Shown: positions 9,090 to 18,712, counted from the stretch's first letter. The stretch: 64,000 bases of DNA from Lachnospiraceae bacterium (GCA_015057505.1 SVEG01000006.1:62001-126000); one strand, 5' to 3'. Notes: generated by a model from the letters alone, not told the origin. Translations and numbers: made by a program.

Positions 9090-10004
9090 ATGTCCGTGAA
9101 AGAACTTTATCGTGCGCTTTATGAAATTGTGGGCGAGGACAATATAATTGAGAATGAACCGCTTGCGAAGCATACCACCTTCAGAATCGGTGGTCCTGCG
9201 CGTTATTTTCTTACACCCGACAGCGAGGAAGCACTCAAGGAAGTGATTTTAATGTGCAAAGAGCATAATATTGATTTTTATGTTATTGGCAACGGAAGTA
9301 ATCTTCTGGTTAGTGATAAAGGTTACGACGGTGTTGTTATAAAAATCGGTGAGAATCTCCGCAAAATACGTTGTGAGGAAGACAAAATTTATGCGACGGC
9401 AGGAGCGACGCTTGCGGGTGTTGCACAGACAGCTCTTAAAAATTCACTCACGGGTTTTGAGTTTGCAGCAGGAATTCCGGGGACACTCGGTGGGGCGCTG
9501 GTAATGAATGCCGGAGCTTACGGCGGAGAGATGAAGCTGGTTGTGGAGTCGGCGGAAGTTCTTGACAACGAGGGTAATTTTATAGTACTTTCTAATGAAG
9601 AACTTGAACTTGGCTACAGAAAGTCAGTAATTCCGAAAAAAGGATATATAGTTTTATCGGCGGTAATTAAGCTTGATTATACAGAAGATAAAGAGGCAAT
9701 AAGCGCGCGTATGTCGGAGCTTGCGGCGCAGCGAAGAGAAAAGCAGCCGCTTGAGTATCCGAGCGCAGGCAGTACCTTTAAAAGACCGGAAGGATATTTT
9801 GCAGGGAAGCTTATAATGGATGCAGGCTTAAGAGGATATGCGATAGGTGGAGCAACTGTCTCTGAAAAACATTGCGGTTTTGTTATTAACAAAGGCGGGG
9901 CAACTGCCGATGATGTAATAAGACTTATTGAACATGTAAGAGCGACTGTGCTTGCTAAATTTGGCGTTGAGCTTGAACCTGAAGTAAAATTACTTGGATT
10001 TTAG
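9090..10004 (+). CDS. murB: UDP-N-acetylenolpyruvoylglucosamine reductase
   Basis: 304 aa, the short type II MurB. It reduces UDP-GlcNAc-enolpyruvate to UDP-MurNAc with NADPH and FAD in peptidoglycan synthesis. Visible features are HTTFRIGGPARYF, the FAD-binding GNGSNLLVSDKGYDGVVI, GIPGTLGGALVMNAGAYGGE, and the C-terminal SAGSTFKRPEGYFAGKLI, which contains the proton-donating Ser. The start follows AAGGGAG (9079-9085). murB in front of rapZ-whiA is a recurrent gene order in Clostridia. Confidence 0.95.
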   Translation: MSVKELYRALYEIVGEDNIIENEPLAKHTTFRIGGPARYFLTPDSEEALKEVILMCKEHNIDFYVIGNGSNLLVSDKGYDGVVIKIGENLRKIRCEEDKIYATAGATLAGVAQTALKNSLTGFEFAAGIPGTLGGALVMNAGAYGGEMKLVVESAEVLDNEGNFIVLSNEELELGYRKSVIPKKGYIVLSAVIKLDYTEDKEAISARMSELAAQRREKQPLEYPSAGSTFKRPEGYFAGKLIMDAGLRGYAIGGATVSEKHCGFVINKGGATADDVIRLIEHVRATVLAKFGVELEPEVKLLGF

Positions 10005-10070
10005 TCGGAACTGCATAAGAGTAAGCAAAGCTGACGAAAGCAGTGCAGTTTTGAAATTCGGAGGGATAAT

Positions 10071-10964
10071 ATGCATTTTGTAATTGTTACGGGAATGTCC
10101 GGAGCGGGAAAAAGTACTGCGTTAAAGGTGCTTGAAGATGCGGGCTATTTTTGTGTGGATAATCTGCCACTTGCTTTTGTTGGCAAGTTTGCCGAGTTTA
10201 CCAGACAGCCGGGTGAGAAGATAAATAAGGTTGCAATTGGTGTTGATATACGAAGCGGGCAGACCTTGAATGGTCTTGAAGATATCCTGGAGGATTTGTC
10301 TGCCAAGCATTTTGAATATGATATATTGTTCCTTGATGCGTCTGATGAAGTTCTTATAAAGCGTTATAAGGAGACCAGAAGAACACATCCGCTTGCATTA
10401 GATGATAGGGTTGATAAGGGAATTGCGCTTGAACGTGAGAAGCTTGCATTTCTCAAAAAACAGGCGGATATAATTCTTGACACCACCAATCTGCTTACGA
10501 GAGAACTTAAGCAGGAGATAGAGAAGATAATTGTTCATGATGAGCATTTTAAAAATATAATGGTTACGATTCTTTCGTTTGGTTTCAAGTATGGTATACC
10601 GAATGATTCGGATCTTGTTTTTGATGTAAGATGTCTGCCGAATCCTTTTTATATTGATGAGTTAAAGCCGCTTACGGGCAACGATAAAGAGGTAAGGGAT
10701 TACGTAATGGGATTCGAGCCTTCTAAGATTTTCCTTGATAAGCTTGAAGATATGTTGCGCTTTTTGATTCCTAATTATATTTTAGAGGGCAAGAACCAGC
10801 TTGTGGTCAGTGTCGGCTGTACGGGTGGTAAGCATCGTTCCGTTACACTTGCCAACGCGCTTTTTAAGCGCCTTGAGCAGAATGATGAGGGTTACGGAAT
10901 TAAGGTTGAACATCGCGACATAGAGCGCGACAGGATTAGAACTAACAAAAATCGGGGTGTTTAG
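10071..10964 (+). CDS. rapZ: RapZ/YvcJ nucleotide-binding protein
   Basis: 297 aa, full length. The N-terminal P-loop TGMSGAGKSTALKVLEDAG binds ATP/GTP, and the C-terminal domain has SVGCTGGKHRSVTLA. In E. coli RapZ is the adaptor that guides RNase E to the GlmZ small RNA and controls glucosamine-6-phosphate synthase; in Bacillus YvcJ affects competence and cell-wall metabolism. Which role applies here is unknown. The stop is separated by one base from the whiA start. The usual yvcK gene between rapZ and whiA is absent. Confidence 0.94.
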   Translation: MHFVIVTGMSGAGKSTALKVLEDAGYFCVDNLPLAFVGKFAEFTRQPGEKINKVAIGVDIRSGQTLNGLEDILEDLSAKHFEYDILFLDASDEVLIKRYKETRRTHPLALDDRVDKGIALEREKLAFLKKQADIILDTTNLLTRELKQEIEKIIVHDEHFKNIMVTILSFGFKYGIPNDSDLVFDVRCLPNPFYIDELKPLTGNDKEVRDYVMGFEPSKIFLDKLEDMLRFLIPNYILEGKNQLVVSVGCTGGKHRSVTLANALFKRLEQNDEGYGIKVEHRDIERDRIRTNKNRGV

Positions 10965-10965
10965 G

Positions 10966-11925
10966 ATGTCATTTACCGGTGATGTAAAAGAAGAACTTTC
11001 CAGACAACTAAGCAGTGCAAGACATTGCCAAATTGCCGAAATAGCAGCGATAACAAGCATTTGCGGACGAATTCTCATCTCTGCAAACGACCGCTTTTGC
11101 ATTAAAATTCAGTCAGAAAATATCGCAGTTGTAAGAAAGTACTTTACATTATTGAAAAAAGCATTTAATATAAGTACTAGTGTCTCGATACGGCAGAACA
11201 TGTCCTCAAGGCGGAGCAGACTGTATGTCATTACGATTGAGGATCATGAAGATTCTCTTAAAGTGCTTCAGGCAACCAAGCTTTTACATAATAATGATAT
11301 TGAGGAAAACCTTTCGGTGGCGGATAATATTGTTATCCAGCAGACATGTTGCAAGAGAGCATTTCTTAGAGGAGCATTCCTTGCGGCAGGTTCCGTCAAC
11401 ACGCCCGAGAAGAATTATCATTTTGAAATTGCGTGTGCGACTGAAGCCAAAGCGGAGCAGATTCAGAATGTTTTGAGAAGTTTTGACATTGATTCCAAAA
11501 TTATTCTGCGTAAAAAATACTACGTGACATACATTAAAGAAGGAGAACAGATTGTTAATGTTCTGAACATAATGGAAGCACATGTAGCTCTTATGGAATT
11601 TGAGAATGTCAGAATTCTGAAGGACATACGCAATAGCGTTAACCGGAAGTTTAATTGTGAGACAGCGAATATTAATAAGACAGTTTCTGCGGCAGTTAAG
11701 CAGAAGCTCGATATTGAATATATCAGGGACACAATAGGATTTGAAGGATTGGCAGAGGGTCTTGAAGATATTGCAAAGGCCAGACTTGAGCGTCCCGAGG
11801 CCTCGCTTAAGGAATTAGGTGCGGCACTTGACCCGCCGGTGGGTAAATCCGGAGTCAATCACAGATTGCGTAAGCTTGGCAGTATAGCGGACGCACTGAG
11901 AGAAGAGAGAGGAGAAACACTATGA
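10966..11925 (+). CDS. whiA: WhiA DNA-binding regulator
   Basis: 319 aa. WhiA joins a LAGLIDADG homing-endonuclease-like N-terminal domain without nuclease activity to a C-terminal helix-turn-helix (LKELGAALDPPVGKSGVNHRL). It controls sporulation septation genes in actinomycetes and influences cell division in Bacillus. An in-frame GTG at 10957 would overlap rapZ, but ATG 10966 gives the canonical MSFTGDVKEEL and has GGGGTG upstream. It overlaps the next gene by four bases (ATGA), so translation is coupled. Confidence 0.94.
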   Translation: MSFTGDVKEELSRQLSSARHCQIAEIAAITSICGRILISANDRFCIKIQSENIAVVRKYFTLLKKAFNISTSVSIRQNMSSRRSRLYVITIEDHEDSLKVLQATKLLHNNDIEENLSVADNIVIQQTCCKRAFLRGAFLAAGSVNTPEKNYHFEIACATEAKAEQIQNVLRSFDIDSKIILRKKYYVTYIKEGEQIVNVLNIMEAHVALMEFENVRILKDIRNSVNRKFNCETANINKTVSAAVKQKLDIEYIRDTIGFEGLAEGLEDIAKARLERPEASLKELGAALDPPVGKSGVNHRLRKLGSIADALREERGETL

Positions 11926-12179
11926 TTACCAAGAAAATGACGATTACAATTCCTACAGGATTGGAAGCACGTCCCGTTGCATTATTTGTTCAGGTTGCAA
12001 GCCAGCATGAGAGTTCAATTTATGTTGAATGCGGCAATAAGAAAGTTAATGCCAAGAGCATCATGGGCATGATGACACTGGGCCTCAGTACAGGCGAGGA
12101 AGTTGTTGTAACAGCTGACGGCAAGGATGAGAATGAGGCTATCGAGAACATCGAGAAGTACTTAAGTAGTGCAAACTAA
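11922..12179 (+). CDS. crh: Crh-like HPr-family protein with Glu at position 15
   Basis: 85 aa, the size of HPr. In HPr, His15 takes phosphate from enzyme I for sugar transport and Ser46 is modified by HprK. Here the active-site motif reads TGLEARPVALFV, so residue 15 is Glu, while the Ser46 site NAKSIMGMM is intact. Bacillus Crh has Gln at this position, sits directly after whiA (yvcL), and works only in catabolite repression. Sequence and synteny therefore support a regulatory Crh-type protein that cannot act in the phosphotransferase relay. It is translationally coupled to whiA, with hprK in the same gene run. A conventional HPr should exist elsewhere. Confidence 0.85.
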   Translation: MITKKMTITIPTGLEARPVALFVQVASQHESSIYVECGNKKVNAKSIMGMMTLGLSTGEEVVVTADGKDENEAIENIEKYLSSAN

Positions 12180-12201
12180 GCAAAATATTACCGATAATCG
12201 G

Positions 12202-12229
12202 ACTCCTGCACAATGTGCGGGAGTTTTTG
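12202..12229 (+). terminator. Intrinsic terminator after the crh-like gene
   Basis: ACTCCTGCAC pairs with GTGCGGGAGT (one wobble) around a 3-base loop, followed by five Ts. Confidence 0.9.
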
Positions 12230-12274
12230 CTTTAAATAAATCTCTTTTTGTGGTATCATATAATTAACTATATA

Positions 12275-12789
12275 AATATTTGCAAAACACTTTACCGTGG
12301 GGTATATAAGTTATTTTTATTGCAACGTATACCCTTTTAGACGAACTTACTTTGCGTAAGCTTCGATGAAGCACGCCTCTGTAGGTTGTCTGAGCAAAAC
12401 TTGATATTTTATTTTATGATTTTTCTCGCAACTCTACGACCTTAAGTAGAACTTACACTTTACACGCTTCGATGTTTTATTAGCACGCCTCTTCGTAAAC
12501 TTGTAACAAGGTGGTGCTTAGTTTATAATTTTATAACAAACATAAACCACCTTGTTACTCAAACAACCCTACGAGGCGTGCTTCATCGAAGCGTTTGTAA
12601 AGTGAGTTCTGCTAAAGGTCTATGTTGTCTTCGAAAAATCATAAAATAAAATATCAAGTTTTGTGAGTTCACGAAAGAGGCGTGCAATCAAACATCGAAG
12701 CTTGCAAAGTTTTAGTTCGACTTAAAGGTGTATAAGAGTTGCAATAAAAATAACTTATATATCCCACGGTAAAGTGTTTTGCAAATATT
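12275..12789. repeat. Giant imperfect palindrome A (about 515 bp) between crh-like gene and dnaE
   Basis: The outermost arms, 12275-12326 and 12738-12789, are 52-bp inverted repeats with one mismatch. Similarity between the left half and the reverse complement of the right half continues with small gaps almost to the centre, where GTAACAAGGTGG (12503-12514) meets CCACCTTGTTAC (12547-12558). Each arm itself holds two related sub-units sharing a motif like CTTCGATGAAGCACGCCTC (near 12361 and 12468 on the left; mirrored near 12570 and 12680). No plausible protein is encoded. It could form one ~250-bp hairpin in RNA or a DNA cruciform. It begins 45 bases after the terminator and ends 28 bases before dnaE. 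Confidence 0.9.
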
Positions 12790-12817
12790 AAGTACAGATT
12801 AAAAAGGAGATACAACA

Positions 12818-15800
12818 ATGGCGTTTACACATTTACATGTCCATACGGAGTACAGTTTGTTGGATGGTTCGGGTAAAATTAAAGAGATTGTAGTGCGTGC
12901 CAAAGAGCTTGGAATGGACAGCCTGGCAATCACGGATCATGGTGTTATGTACGGCGCTATTGATTTTTATAAAGCGGCAAAGGATGCCGGAATTAAGCCG
13001 ATTATCGGGTGTGAGGTCTATGTGGCGCCCGGTTCACGTTTTGATAAAGAGGCAAATGCAGGTGATGACAGATATTATCACCTTGTTTTGCTTGCGGAAA
13101 ATAACCACGGTTATGAGAATCTTATGAAGATAGTTTCGGCGGGCTTTGTTGACGGATTTTATTATAAGCCACGAGTTGACTATGAGGTGCTTCGTGAGTA
13201 TCACGAGGGTGTTATTGCACTCAGTGCGTGTCTTGCAGGCGAGGTTCAGCGTTTCCTTAACAGAGGAATGTATGAGGAGGGTGTTGCGGCTGCCTACAGA
13301 TATCAGGAGATTTTTGGCGAGGGCAATTTCTTTTTGGAGCTTCAGGATCACGGTATGCCGGAGCAGAAGAGGGTTAACCAGCAGCTTCTCCGTATGAGCA
13401 AGGAGACAGGAATTAAGCTTGTTGCAACCAATGACGTGCATTATATTAACAGGGAAGATGAGGAGCCACATGACGTGCTTCTTTGTATCCAGACCGGCAA
13501 GAAGGTTTCTGACGAGAACAGAATGCGCTATGAGGGAGGGCAGTACTACCTTAAGTCAGAGGAGGAGATGGCACGTCTTTTTCCGTATGCGCTTGAGGCA
13601 CTTGAGAATACGTACGATATTGCCGCACGCTGTAACGTGGAGTTTGAATTTCATGTTACAAAGCTTCCTCAGTATGATGTGCCGGACGGGCTTACGGCGT
13701 GGGAATACCTTAACAAGCTTTGTGATGAGGGGCTTAAGGAGAGATATCCCGAGGATGACGGACGTTTAAGAAAACAGCTCGACTACGAGCTTTCAATTAT
13801 AAAACAGATGGGCTATGTGGATTATTTCCTCATAGTGTGGGATTTTATCAAATATGCCAAGGATAACGGAATCAGTGTAGGCCCGGGACGAGGCTCAGCC
13901 GCAGGAAGTATTGTTTCGTACTGTCTTGGAATTACGACGATAGACCCTGTGAAATACAGCCTTATTTTTGAGAGATTCCTTAATCCCGAGCGTGTGTCCA
14001 TGCCCGATATCGACGTTGACTTCTGCTTTGAGAGAAGACAGGAGGTTATTGACTACGTTGTAAGAAAATACGGCAAGGACAGAGTGGTTCAGATTGTAAC
14101 CTTCGGTACGATGGCGGCAAGAGGTGTAATCCGTGATGTCGGAAGAGCGCTTGATCTTCCTTATGCAAGAGTTGATGCGATTGCCAAGATGATACCTAAT
14201 GAGCTTAATATTACGATAGAAAAAGCCTTGGAGGCCAATTCCGAGCTTAAGGCTCTTTATGAGGCAGATGATGAAATACATAACCTTATAGACATGTCTA
14301 AGCGTCTTGAGGGCCTTCCGCGTCATGCGTCAATGCATGCGGCGGGCGTAGTTATCAGTCAGAAGGCCGCAAGTGAATACGTGCCGCTTTCAAGAGCGAG
14401 CGACGGTTCAATTACAACACAGTTTACAATGACGACTCTTGAGGAGCTCGGTCTTCTCAAGATGGACTTCCTTGGACTTCGTACGCTTACGGTTATCCAG
14501 AATGCCGTAAGACTCGCATGTAAGAGTATAGGCAAGGATATTGACATAGAAAAGATTGATTATAACGATAAAGCGGTACTTGATTCCATCGGCACAGGTA
14601 AGACCGACGGTATTTTCCAGCTTGAAAGTGCAGGTATGAAGAGTTTCATCAAGGAACTTAAGCCGCAGAATCTGGAGGATATTATCGCAGGAATTTCCTT
14701 GTATCGTCCGGGTCCAATGGATTTTATTCCGCAGTATTTGCGTGGTAAGAATAATCCCGACAGTATTACTTACAGATGTCCGCAACTTCAGCCAATCCTT
14801 GAGCCGACCTACGGTTGTATCGTGTATCAGGAACAGGTTATGCAGATTGTGCGTGACCTCGCAGGATATACGCTCGGACAGAGTGACCTCCTTAGACGAG
14901 CAATGTCCAAGAAAAAGGACAAGGAGATGCAGAAGGAACGTGCTAATTTCGTTTACGGTAACGAAGAAAAGGGCATTGTCGGCTGTATCAACAACGGCAT
15001 AAGCGAGGAAATTGCTAACAAGATTTATGATGAAATGACGGATTTTGCGAAGTATGCGTTTAACAAGTCGCATGCTGCGGCGTATGCGGTTGTATCTTAT
15101 CAGACGGCATACATGAAGCACTATTATCCCGTGGAATTCATGGCGGCGCTCATGACTTCCGTAATAGATAATTCCTCGAAGGTATCGGAGTACATTTATT
15201 CCTGCCGTGAGATGGGTATTAATATTTTGCAACCTGACATCAATGAGGGCGAGGCGGATTTTTCCGTATCGGGTAATAACATCCGTTATGCGCTTACCGC
15301 GATAAAAGGCATCGGCCGCAATATCGTGGATGCGATTGTTGCGGAGAGAGAGGCTAACGGCAGGTATCAGAGTCTTCAGGATTTTATTGAGAGAAATATG
15401 GCTAATGACCTTAAGAAAAATGTTGTCGAGAGTCTTATAAAAGCGGGTGCTTTTGACGGCTTCGGTGGAACGAGACAGCAATTTTTAAGCGTTTATCTTT
15501 TGATAATAGACCAGATAGCCAATCAGAAGAAAAAGTCTATAGAAGGACAGATGACACTGTTTGATTTTGCGGCAGAAGAGGTTAAGCAGGAGTATGAGAT
15601 AAGACTTCCCGACTGTGGTGAATTTTCAAAAGAAGCCCTGCTTGGTTATGAAAAAGAAGTTCTCGGAATATATATTAGCGGACATCCTTTAGAGGAGTAT
15701 CAGGCTAAGATGAACCGCAACATTACCGCGAGAACGAGCGATTTCGTACATGACGAAGAGACGGGCGAGATGGTACTTAACGATTCGCAGGTTGTCTGGG

Positions 15801-16300
15801 TCGGCGGAATGGTTACGGGTAAGACTGTGAAGACGACCAAAACCAATAAGATGATGGCGTTTATTACGCTGGAGGATCTTGTAGGAACGGTCGAGGTTAT
15901 CCTGTTTCCGCGTGATTTTGAAAATTATAGACATTATCTTAACACGGACGAGAAGATTTTTGTAAAAGGGCGTGTGTCGGCAACTGAAGAAGAGAACGGC
16001 AAGCTTATTTGCGAAAAGGTCGTTCCTTTTGATAGTGTTCCGGCGGAGCTTTGGATTAAATTTGCCGATAAAAATGATTACCTTGCGAGAGAAAAAGAGC
16101 TTCTTGATATGGTGGCGGACTCGGACGGCAGGGACAGTCTTGTTATTTACTGTGCTAAGGAAAAAGCCAAGAAAATCCTGCCACCGAGTTACAATGTACA
16201 GGCTGATGCGGCACTTGTGGGCAATTTATCGGCAATATTTGGTGCAGATAATGTCAAAGTCGTTGAAAAGAGTATTGAAAACACGGCGAAAATGCATTAA
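12818..16300 (+). CDS. dnaE: DNA polymerase III subunit alpha, DnaE type
   Basis: 1160 aa, full length for DnaE. The N-terminal PHP domain starts FTHLHVHTEYSLLDG and SLAITDHGVMYGA. The polymerase catalytic aspartates lie in MPDIDVDFCFERR, after the GPGRGSAAGS signature. A C-terminal HhH region and an OB-fold (VVWVGGMVTGKTVKTT) follow. In Gram-positive bacteria with PolC, DnaE extends primers at the replication fork. A GGAGATA ribosome site precedes ATG 12818. Any promoter must lie within or directly beside the giant palindrome upstream. Confidence 0.97.
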   Translation: MAFTHLHVHTEYSLLDGSGKIKEIVVRAKELGMDSLAITDHGVMYGAIDFYKAAKDAGIKPIIGCEVYVAPGSRFDKEANAGDDRYYHLVLLAENNHGYENLMKIVSAGFVDGFYYKPRVDYEVLREYHEGVIALSACLAGEVQRFLNRGMYEEGVAAAYRYQEIFGEGNFFLELQDHGMPEQKRVNQQLLRMSKETGIKLVATNDVHYINREDEEPHDVLLCIQTGKKVSDENRMRYEGGQYYLKSEEEMARLFPYALEALENTYDIAARCNVEFEFHVTKLPQYDVPDGLTAWEYLNKLCDEGLKERYPEDDGRLRKQLDYELSIIKQMGYVDYFLIVWDFIKYAKDNGISVGPGRGSAAGSIVSYCLGITTIDPVKYSLIFERFLNPERVSMPDIDVDFCFERRQEVIDYVVRKYGKDRVVQIVTFGTMAARGVIRDVGRALDLPYARVDAIAKMIPNELNITIEKALEANSELKALYEADDEIHNLIDMSKRLEGLPRHASMHAAGVVISQKAASEYVPLSRASDGSITTQFTMTTLEELGLLKMDFLGLRTLTVIQNAVRLACKSIGKDIDIEKIDYNDKAVLDSIGTGKTDGIFQLESAGMKSFIKELKPQNLEDIIAGISLYRPGPMDFIPQYLRGKNNPDSITYRCPQLQPILEPTYGCIVYQEQVMQIVRDLAGYTLGQSDLLRRAMSKKKDKEMQKERANFVYGNEEKGIVGCINNGISEEIANKIYDEMTDFAKYAFNKSHAAAYAVVSYQTAYMKHYYPVEFMAALMTSVIDNSSKVSEYIYSCREMGINILQPDINEGEADFSVSGNNIRYALTAIKGIGRNIVDAIVAEREANGRYQSLQDFIERNMANDLKKNVVESLIKAGAFDGFGGTRQQFLSVYLLIIDQIANQKKKSIEGQMTLFDFAAEEVKQEYEIRLPDCGEFSKEALLGYEKEVLGIYISGHPLEEYQAKMNRNITARTSDFVHDEETGEMVLNDSQVVWVGGMVTGKTVKTTKTNKMMAFITLEDLVGTVEVILFPRDFENYRHYLNTDEKIFVKGRVSATEEENGKLICEKVVPFDSVPAELWIKFADKNDYLAREKELLDMVADSDGRDSLVIYCAKEKAKKILPPSYNVQADAALVGNLSAIFGADNVKVVEKSIENTAKMH

Positions 16301-16343
16301 AATAGGGATGATTGACAGATTTATAACAATGGAGGAAAGAATA

Positions 16344-17321
16344 ATGGCGAATAAGATACAGACAATTGGCGTATTGACAAGCGGTGGTGATGCACCGGGT
16401 ATGAACGCGGCAATCCGTGCCGTGGTAAGAGCCGCACTTGAGAAGGGTATGAAGGTTAAGGGTATTTTCAAAGGATATCAGGGTCTTCTTGATGAAGAAA
16501 TTATCGATATGGACAAATCAAGTGTTTCCGACATTATTCAGAAGGGCGGTACAATTCTCTATACCGCACGTTGTATGGAGTTTATGACAGAAGAGGGTCA
16601 GAAGAAGGGCGCAGAGATTTGTAGAAAGCACGGCATCGACGGACTTGTTGTAATCGGCGGTGACGGTTCCTTTAGAGGAGCGCAGAAGCTTTCAGGTCTC
16701 GGAATCAACGCAATCGGCGTTCCCGGAACAATTGACCTTGATATTTCATGTACAGAATATACTATAGGATTTGATACAGCCATTAATACGGCACTTGATG
16801 CAATCGATAAGGTTCGTGATACTTCAACCTCACATGAGCGTTGCAGTATTATCGAGGTTATGGGTCGTCATGCCGGATATATTGCACTTTGGTGCGGTAT
16901 TGCGTGTGGTGCGGAGGATATTTTGCTTCCCGAGCGCTATGATGGAGATGAGCAGACACTTATTAATCATGTAATTGAGACAAGAAAGCGCGGTAAGAAG
17001 CATCATATCATTATCAATGCAGAAGGTATCGGACATTCCGCAAGTATGGCTAAGCGTATCGAGGTTGCAACAGGTGTTGAGACAAGAGCTACTATTCTTG
17101 GTCACATGCAGCGTGGTGGTACACCTACATGTAAGGACAGAATGATGGCATCCATGATGGGCGCATATGCTGTTGATCTTTTGGCACAGGGCAAGACCAA
17201 GAGAGTAGTTGCAATGAAGAATGGTTCTATTTGTGATTACGACATTGACGAGGCACTCGCAATGACCAAGGATATTGATGAATACGAATTTGAAATCAGT
17301 CAGGTTTTATCAAAATATTAA
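16344..17321 (+). CDS. pfkA: ATP-dependent 6-phosphofructokinase
   Basis: 325 aa, the usual size of bacterial PfkA. It converts fructose 6-phosphate and ATP to fructose 1,6-bisphosphate, the committed glycolytic step. Visible motifs are LTSGGDAPGMNAAIRAVV, the nucleotide loop VIGGDGSFRGA (Gly after GGD favours ATP over PPi), the catalytic GTIDLDI and MGRHAGYIAL, and the C-terminal LGHMQRGGTPT. The frame is open far upstream, but ATG 16344 with GGAGGAAAG (16331-16339) gives the family N-terminus. dnaE-pfkA is a common clostridial order. Confidence 0.97.
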   Translation: MANKIQTIGVLTSGGDAPGMNAAIRAVVRAALEKGMKVKGIFKGYQGLLDEEIIDMDKSSVSDIIQKGGTILYTARCMEFMTEEGQKKGAEICRKHGIDGLVVIGGDGSFRGAQKLSGLGINAIGVPGTIDLDISCTEYTIGFDTAINTALDAIDKVRDTSTSHERCSIIEVMGRHAGYIALWCGIACGAEDILLPERYDGDEQTLINHVIETRKRGKKHHIIINAEGIGHSASMAKRIEVATGVETRATILGHMQRGGTPTCKDRMMASMMGAYAVDLLAQGKTKRVVAMKNGSICDYDIDEALAMTKDIDEYEFEISQVLSKY

Positions 17322-17338
17322 TAAGAATTTAGGGGATT

Positions 17339-18712
17339 ATGAGTAAAAAACATAATAACAAAATAAGCACAACGCAGATTATTGTGTTTGGCTTTCTGGC
17401 AATTATTTTAATAGGGACAATGCTTTTGATGCTTCCGGTGGCAGCAGCCGACGGACAGTCAACACCATTAGTGGATGCATTGTTTACAGCTACTTCCGCG
17501 ACATGTGTTACAGGTCTTATGACATTGCCCGTGTTTGAACATTGGTCACTTTTTGGGCAGATAGTTTTACTTGTATTGATTCAGGTGGGAGGACTCGGAA
17601 TAGTTGCCACTACCTTTACAATTTTAATGATATTGAAACGAAGAATTACCATGAAGGACAGAGTTCTTATTAACGAGGCATATGCACTTGACACATACAG
17701 TGGACTCGGTAAGACGGTTTTTAGGATTGTCAGGGGAACGCTTCTGGTAGAATTTATCGGTGCGGTAATGTATTCGTTCCAATTTATACCCGAATATGGA
17801 GCTATAGGAATTTGGTATTCTGTTTTTCATGCGGTTTCGGCATTTTGTAATGCGGGTATTGATATTCTTAGCAATTCGAGCTTTTGCGGGTATGCGGATA
17901 ATTATATAGTAAATTTTACGACGATGTTTCTTATAGTTATGGGCGGTATAGGTTTTTGTGTATGGTGGGACGTGCAGACTGTAACAAAAGAAGCATTTAA
18001 AAGAAAGATGTTTAGAAAGCAGCTTTTTCACAGGCTTTCCGTGCATTCAAAGCTTGCCATTGTGATGACATTGTTTTTGATTATTACAGGTACGGTGTTT
18101 TTTATGGTGTTTGAGTGGAATAATCCGGATACACTCGGAAGTTTGCCTCGGGGTAAGAAGTGGATGGGAGCCCTGTTCCAGTCAGTTACTACCAGAACAG
18201 CGGGTTTTGCGACAATTCCCCAGGAGAATTTTACGGATGCGGGAACGATTGTTACGATGCTTCTTATGTTTATCGGAGGTTCACCTGCAGGTACGGCCGG
18301 CGGTGTTAAGACGACTACGATTGCGATGATTGTAATTACGGTTATCATGGTGGTTAAGGGTAAGCAGGAGACAGAGGTTTTTAAAAGAAGAATACCTAAG
18401 GATAATATAAGGACAGGGCTTGCGGTTGTAAGTATCAGTGCCATGATTCTGCTTACGGGAATTCTTATTTTAAGCTGTGTTGAACAGACATCTTTGCTTA
18501 ATGTGGCATATGAAGCGGTATCCGCGCTCGGAACGGTTGGACTGAGCAGAAATTTTACGGGAACGTTGCAGAACCCGGGTAAGCTTTTAATAATATTATT
18601 GATGTTTATAGGAAGAATTGGTCCGATTACCATGGCATTTGCATTTAGGGTTAAGGGCAATTCAAAAGGAAAAGCGGGAGAGCTCGCAGAACAAAGAATA
18701 TTGGTTGGATAG
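17339..18712 (+). CDS. ktrB: Potassium uptake channel subunit, KtrB/TrkH type
   Basis: 457 aa with about 8-10 hydrophobic segments arranged as four M1-P-M2 units, the Trk/Ktr/HKT fold. Selectivity-filter-like loops appear at TATSATCVTGLM, FHAVSAFCNAGI, SVTTRTAGFATI and EAVSALGTVGLS, each with the conserved Gly. It forms the membrane pore for K+ uptake, with Na+ dependence in KtrAB systems. It lies immediately before its cytosolic gating subunit. Confidence 0.93.
   Translation: MSKKHNNKISTTQIIVFGFLAIILIGTMLLMLPVAAADGQSTPLVDALFTATSATCVTGLMTLPVFEHWSLFGQIVLLVLIQVGGLGIVATTFTILMILKRRITMKDRVLINEAYALDTYSGLGKTVFRIVRGTLLVEFIGAVMYSFQFIPEYGAIGIWYSVFHAVSAFCNAGIDILSNSSFCGYADNYIVNFTTMFLIVMGGIGFCVWWDVQTVTKEAFKRKMFRKQLFHRLSVHSKLAIVMTLFLIITGTVFFMVFEWNNPDTLGSLPRGKKWMGALFQSVTTRTAGFATIPQENFTDAGTIVTMLLMFIGGSPAGTAGGVKTTTIAMIVITVIMVVKGKQETEVFKRRIPKDNIRTGLAVVSISAMILLTGILILSCVEQTSLLNVAYEAVSALGTVGLSRNFTGTLQNPGKLLIILLMFIGRIGPITMAFAFRVKGNSKGKAGELAEQRILVG

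Noticed and set aside
15972..16343. Upstream extension of the pfkA frame into dnaE
   Set aside because: It overlaps the coding end of dnaE, and the family N-terminus and ribosome site both point to ATG 16344.
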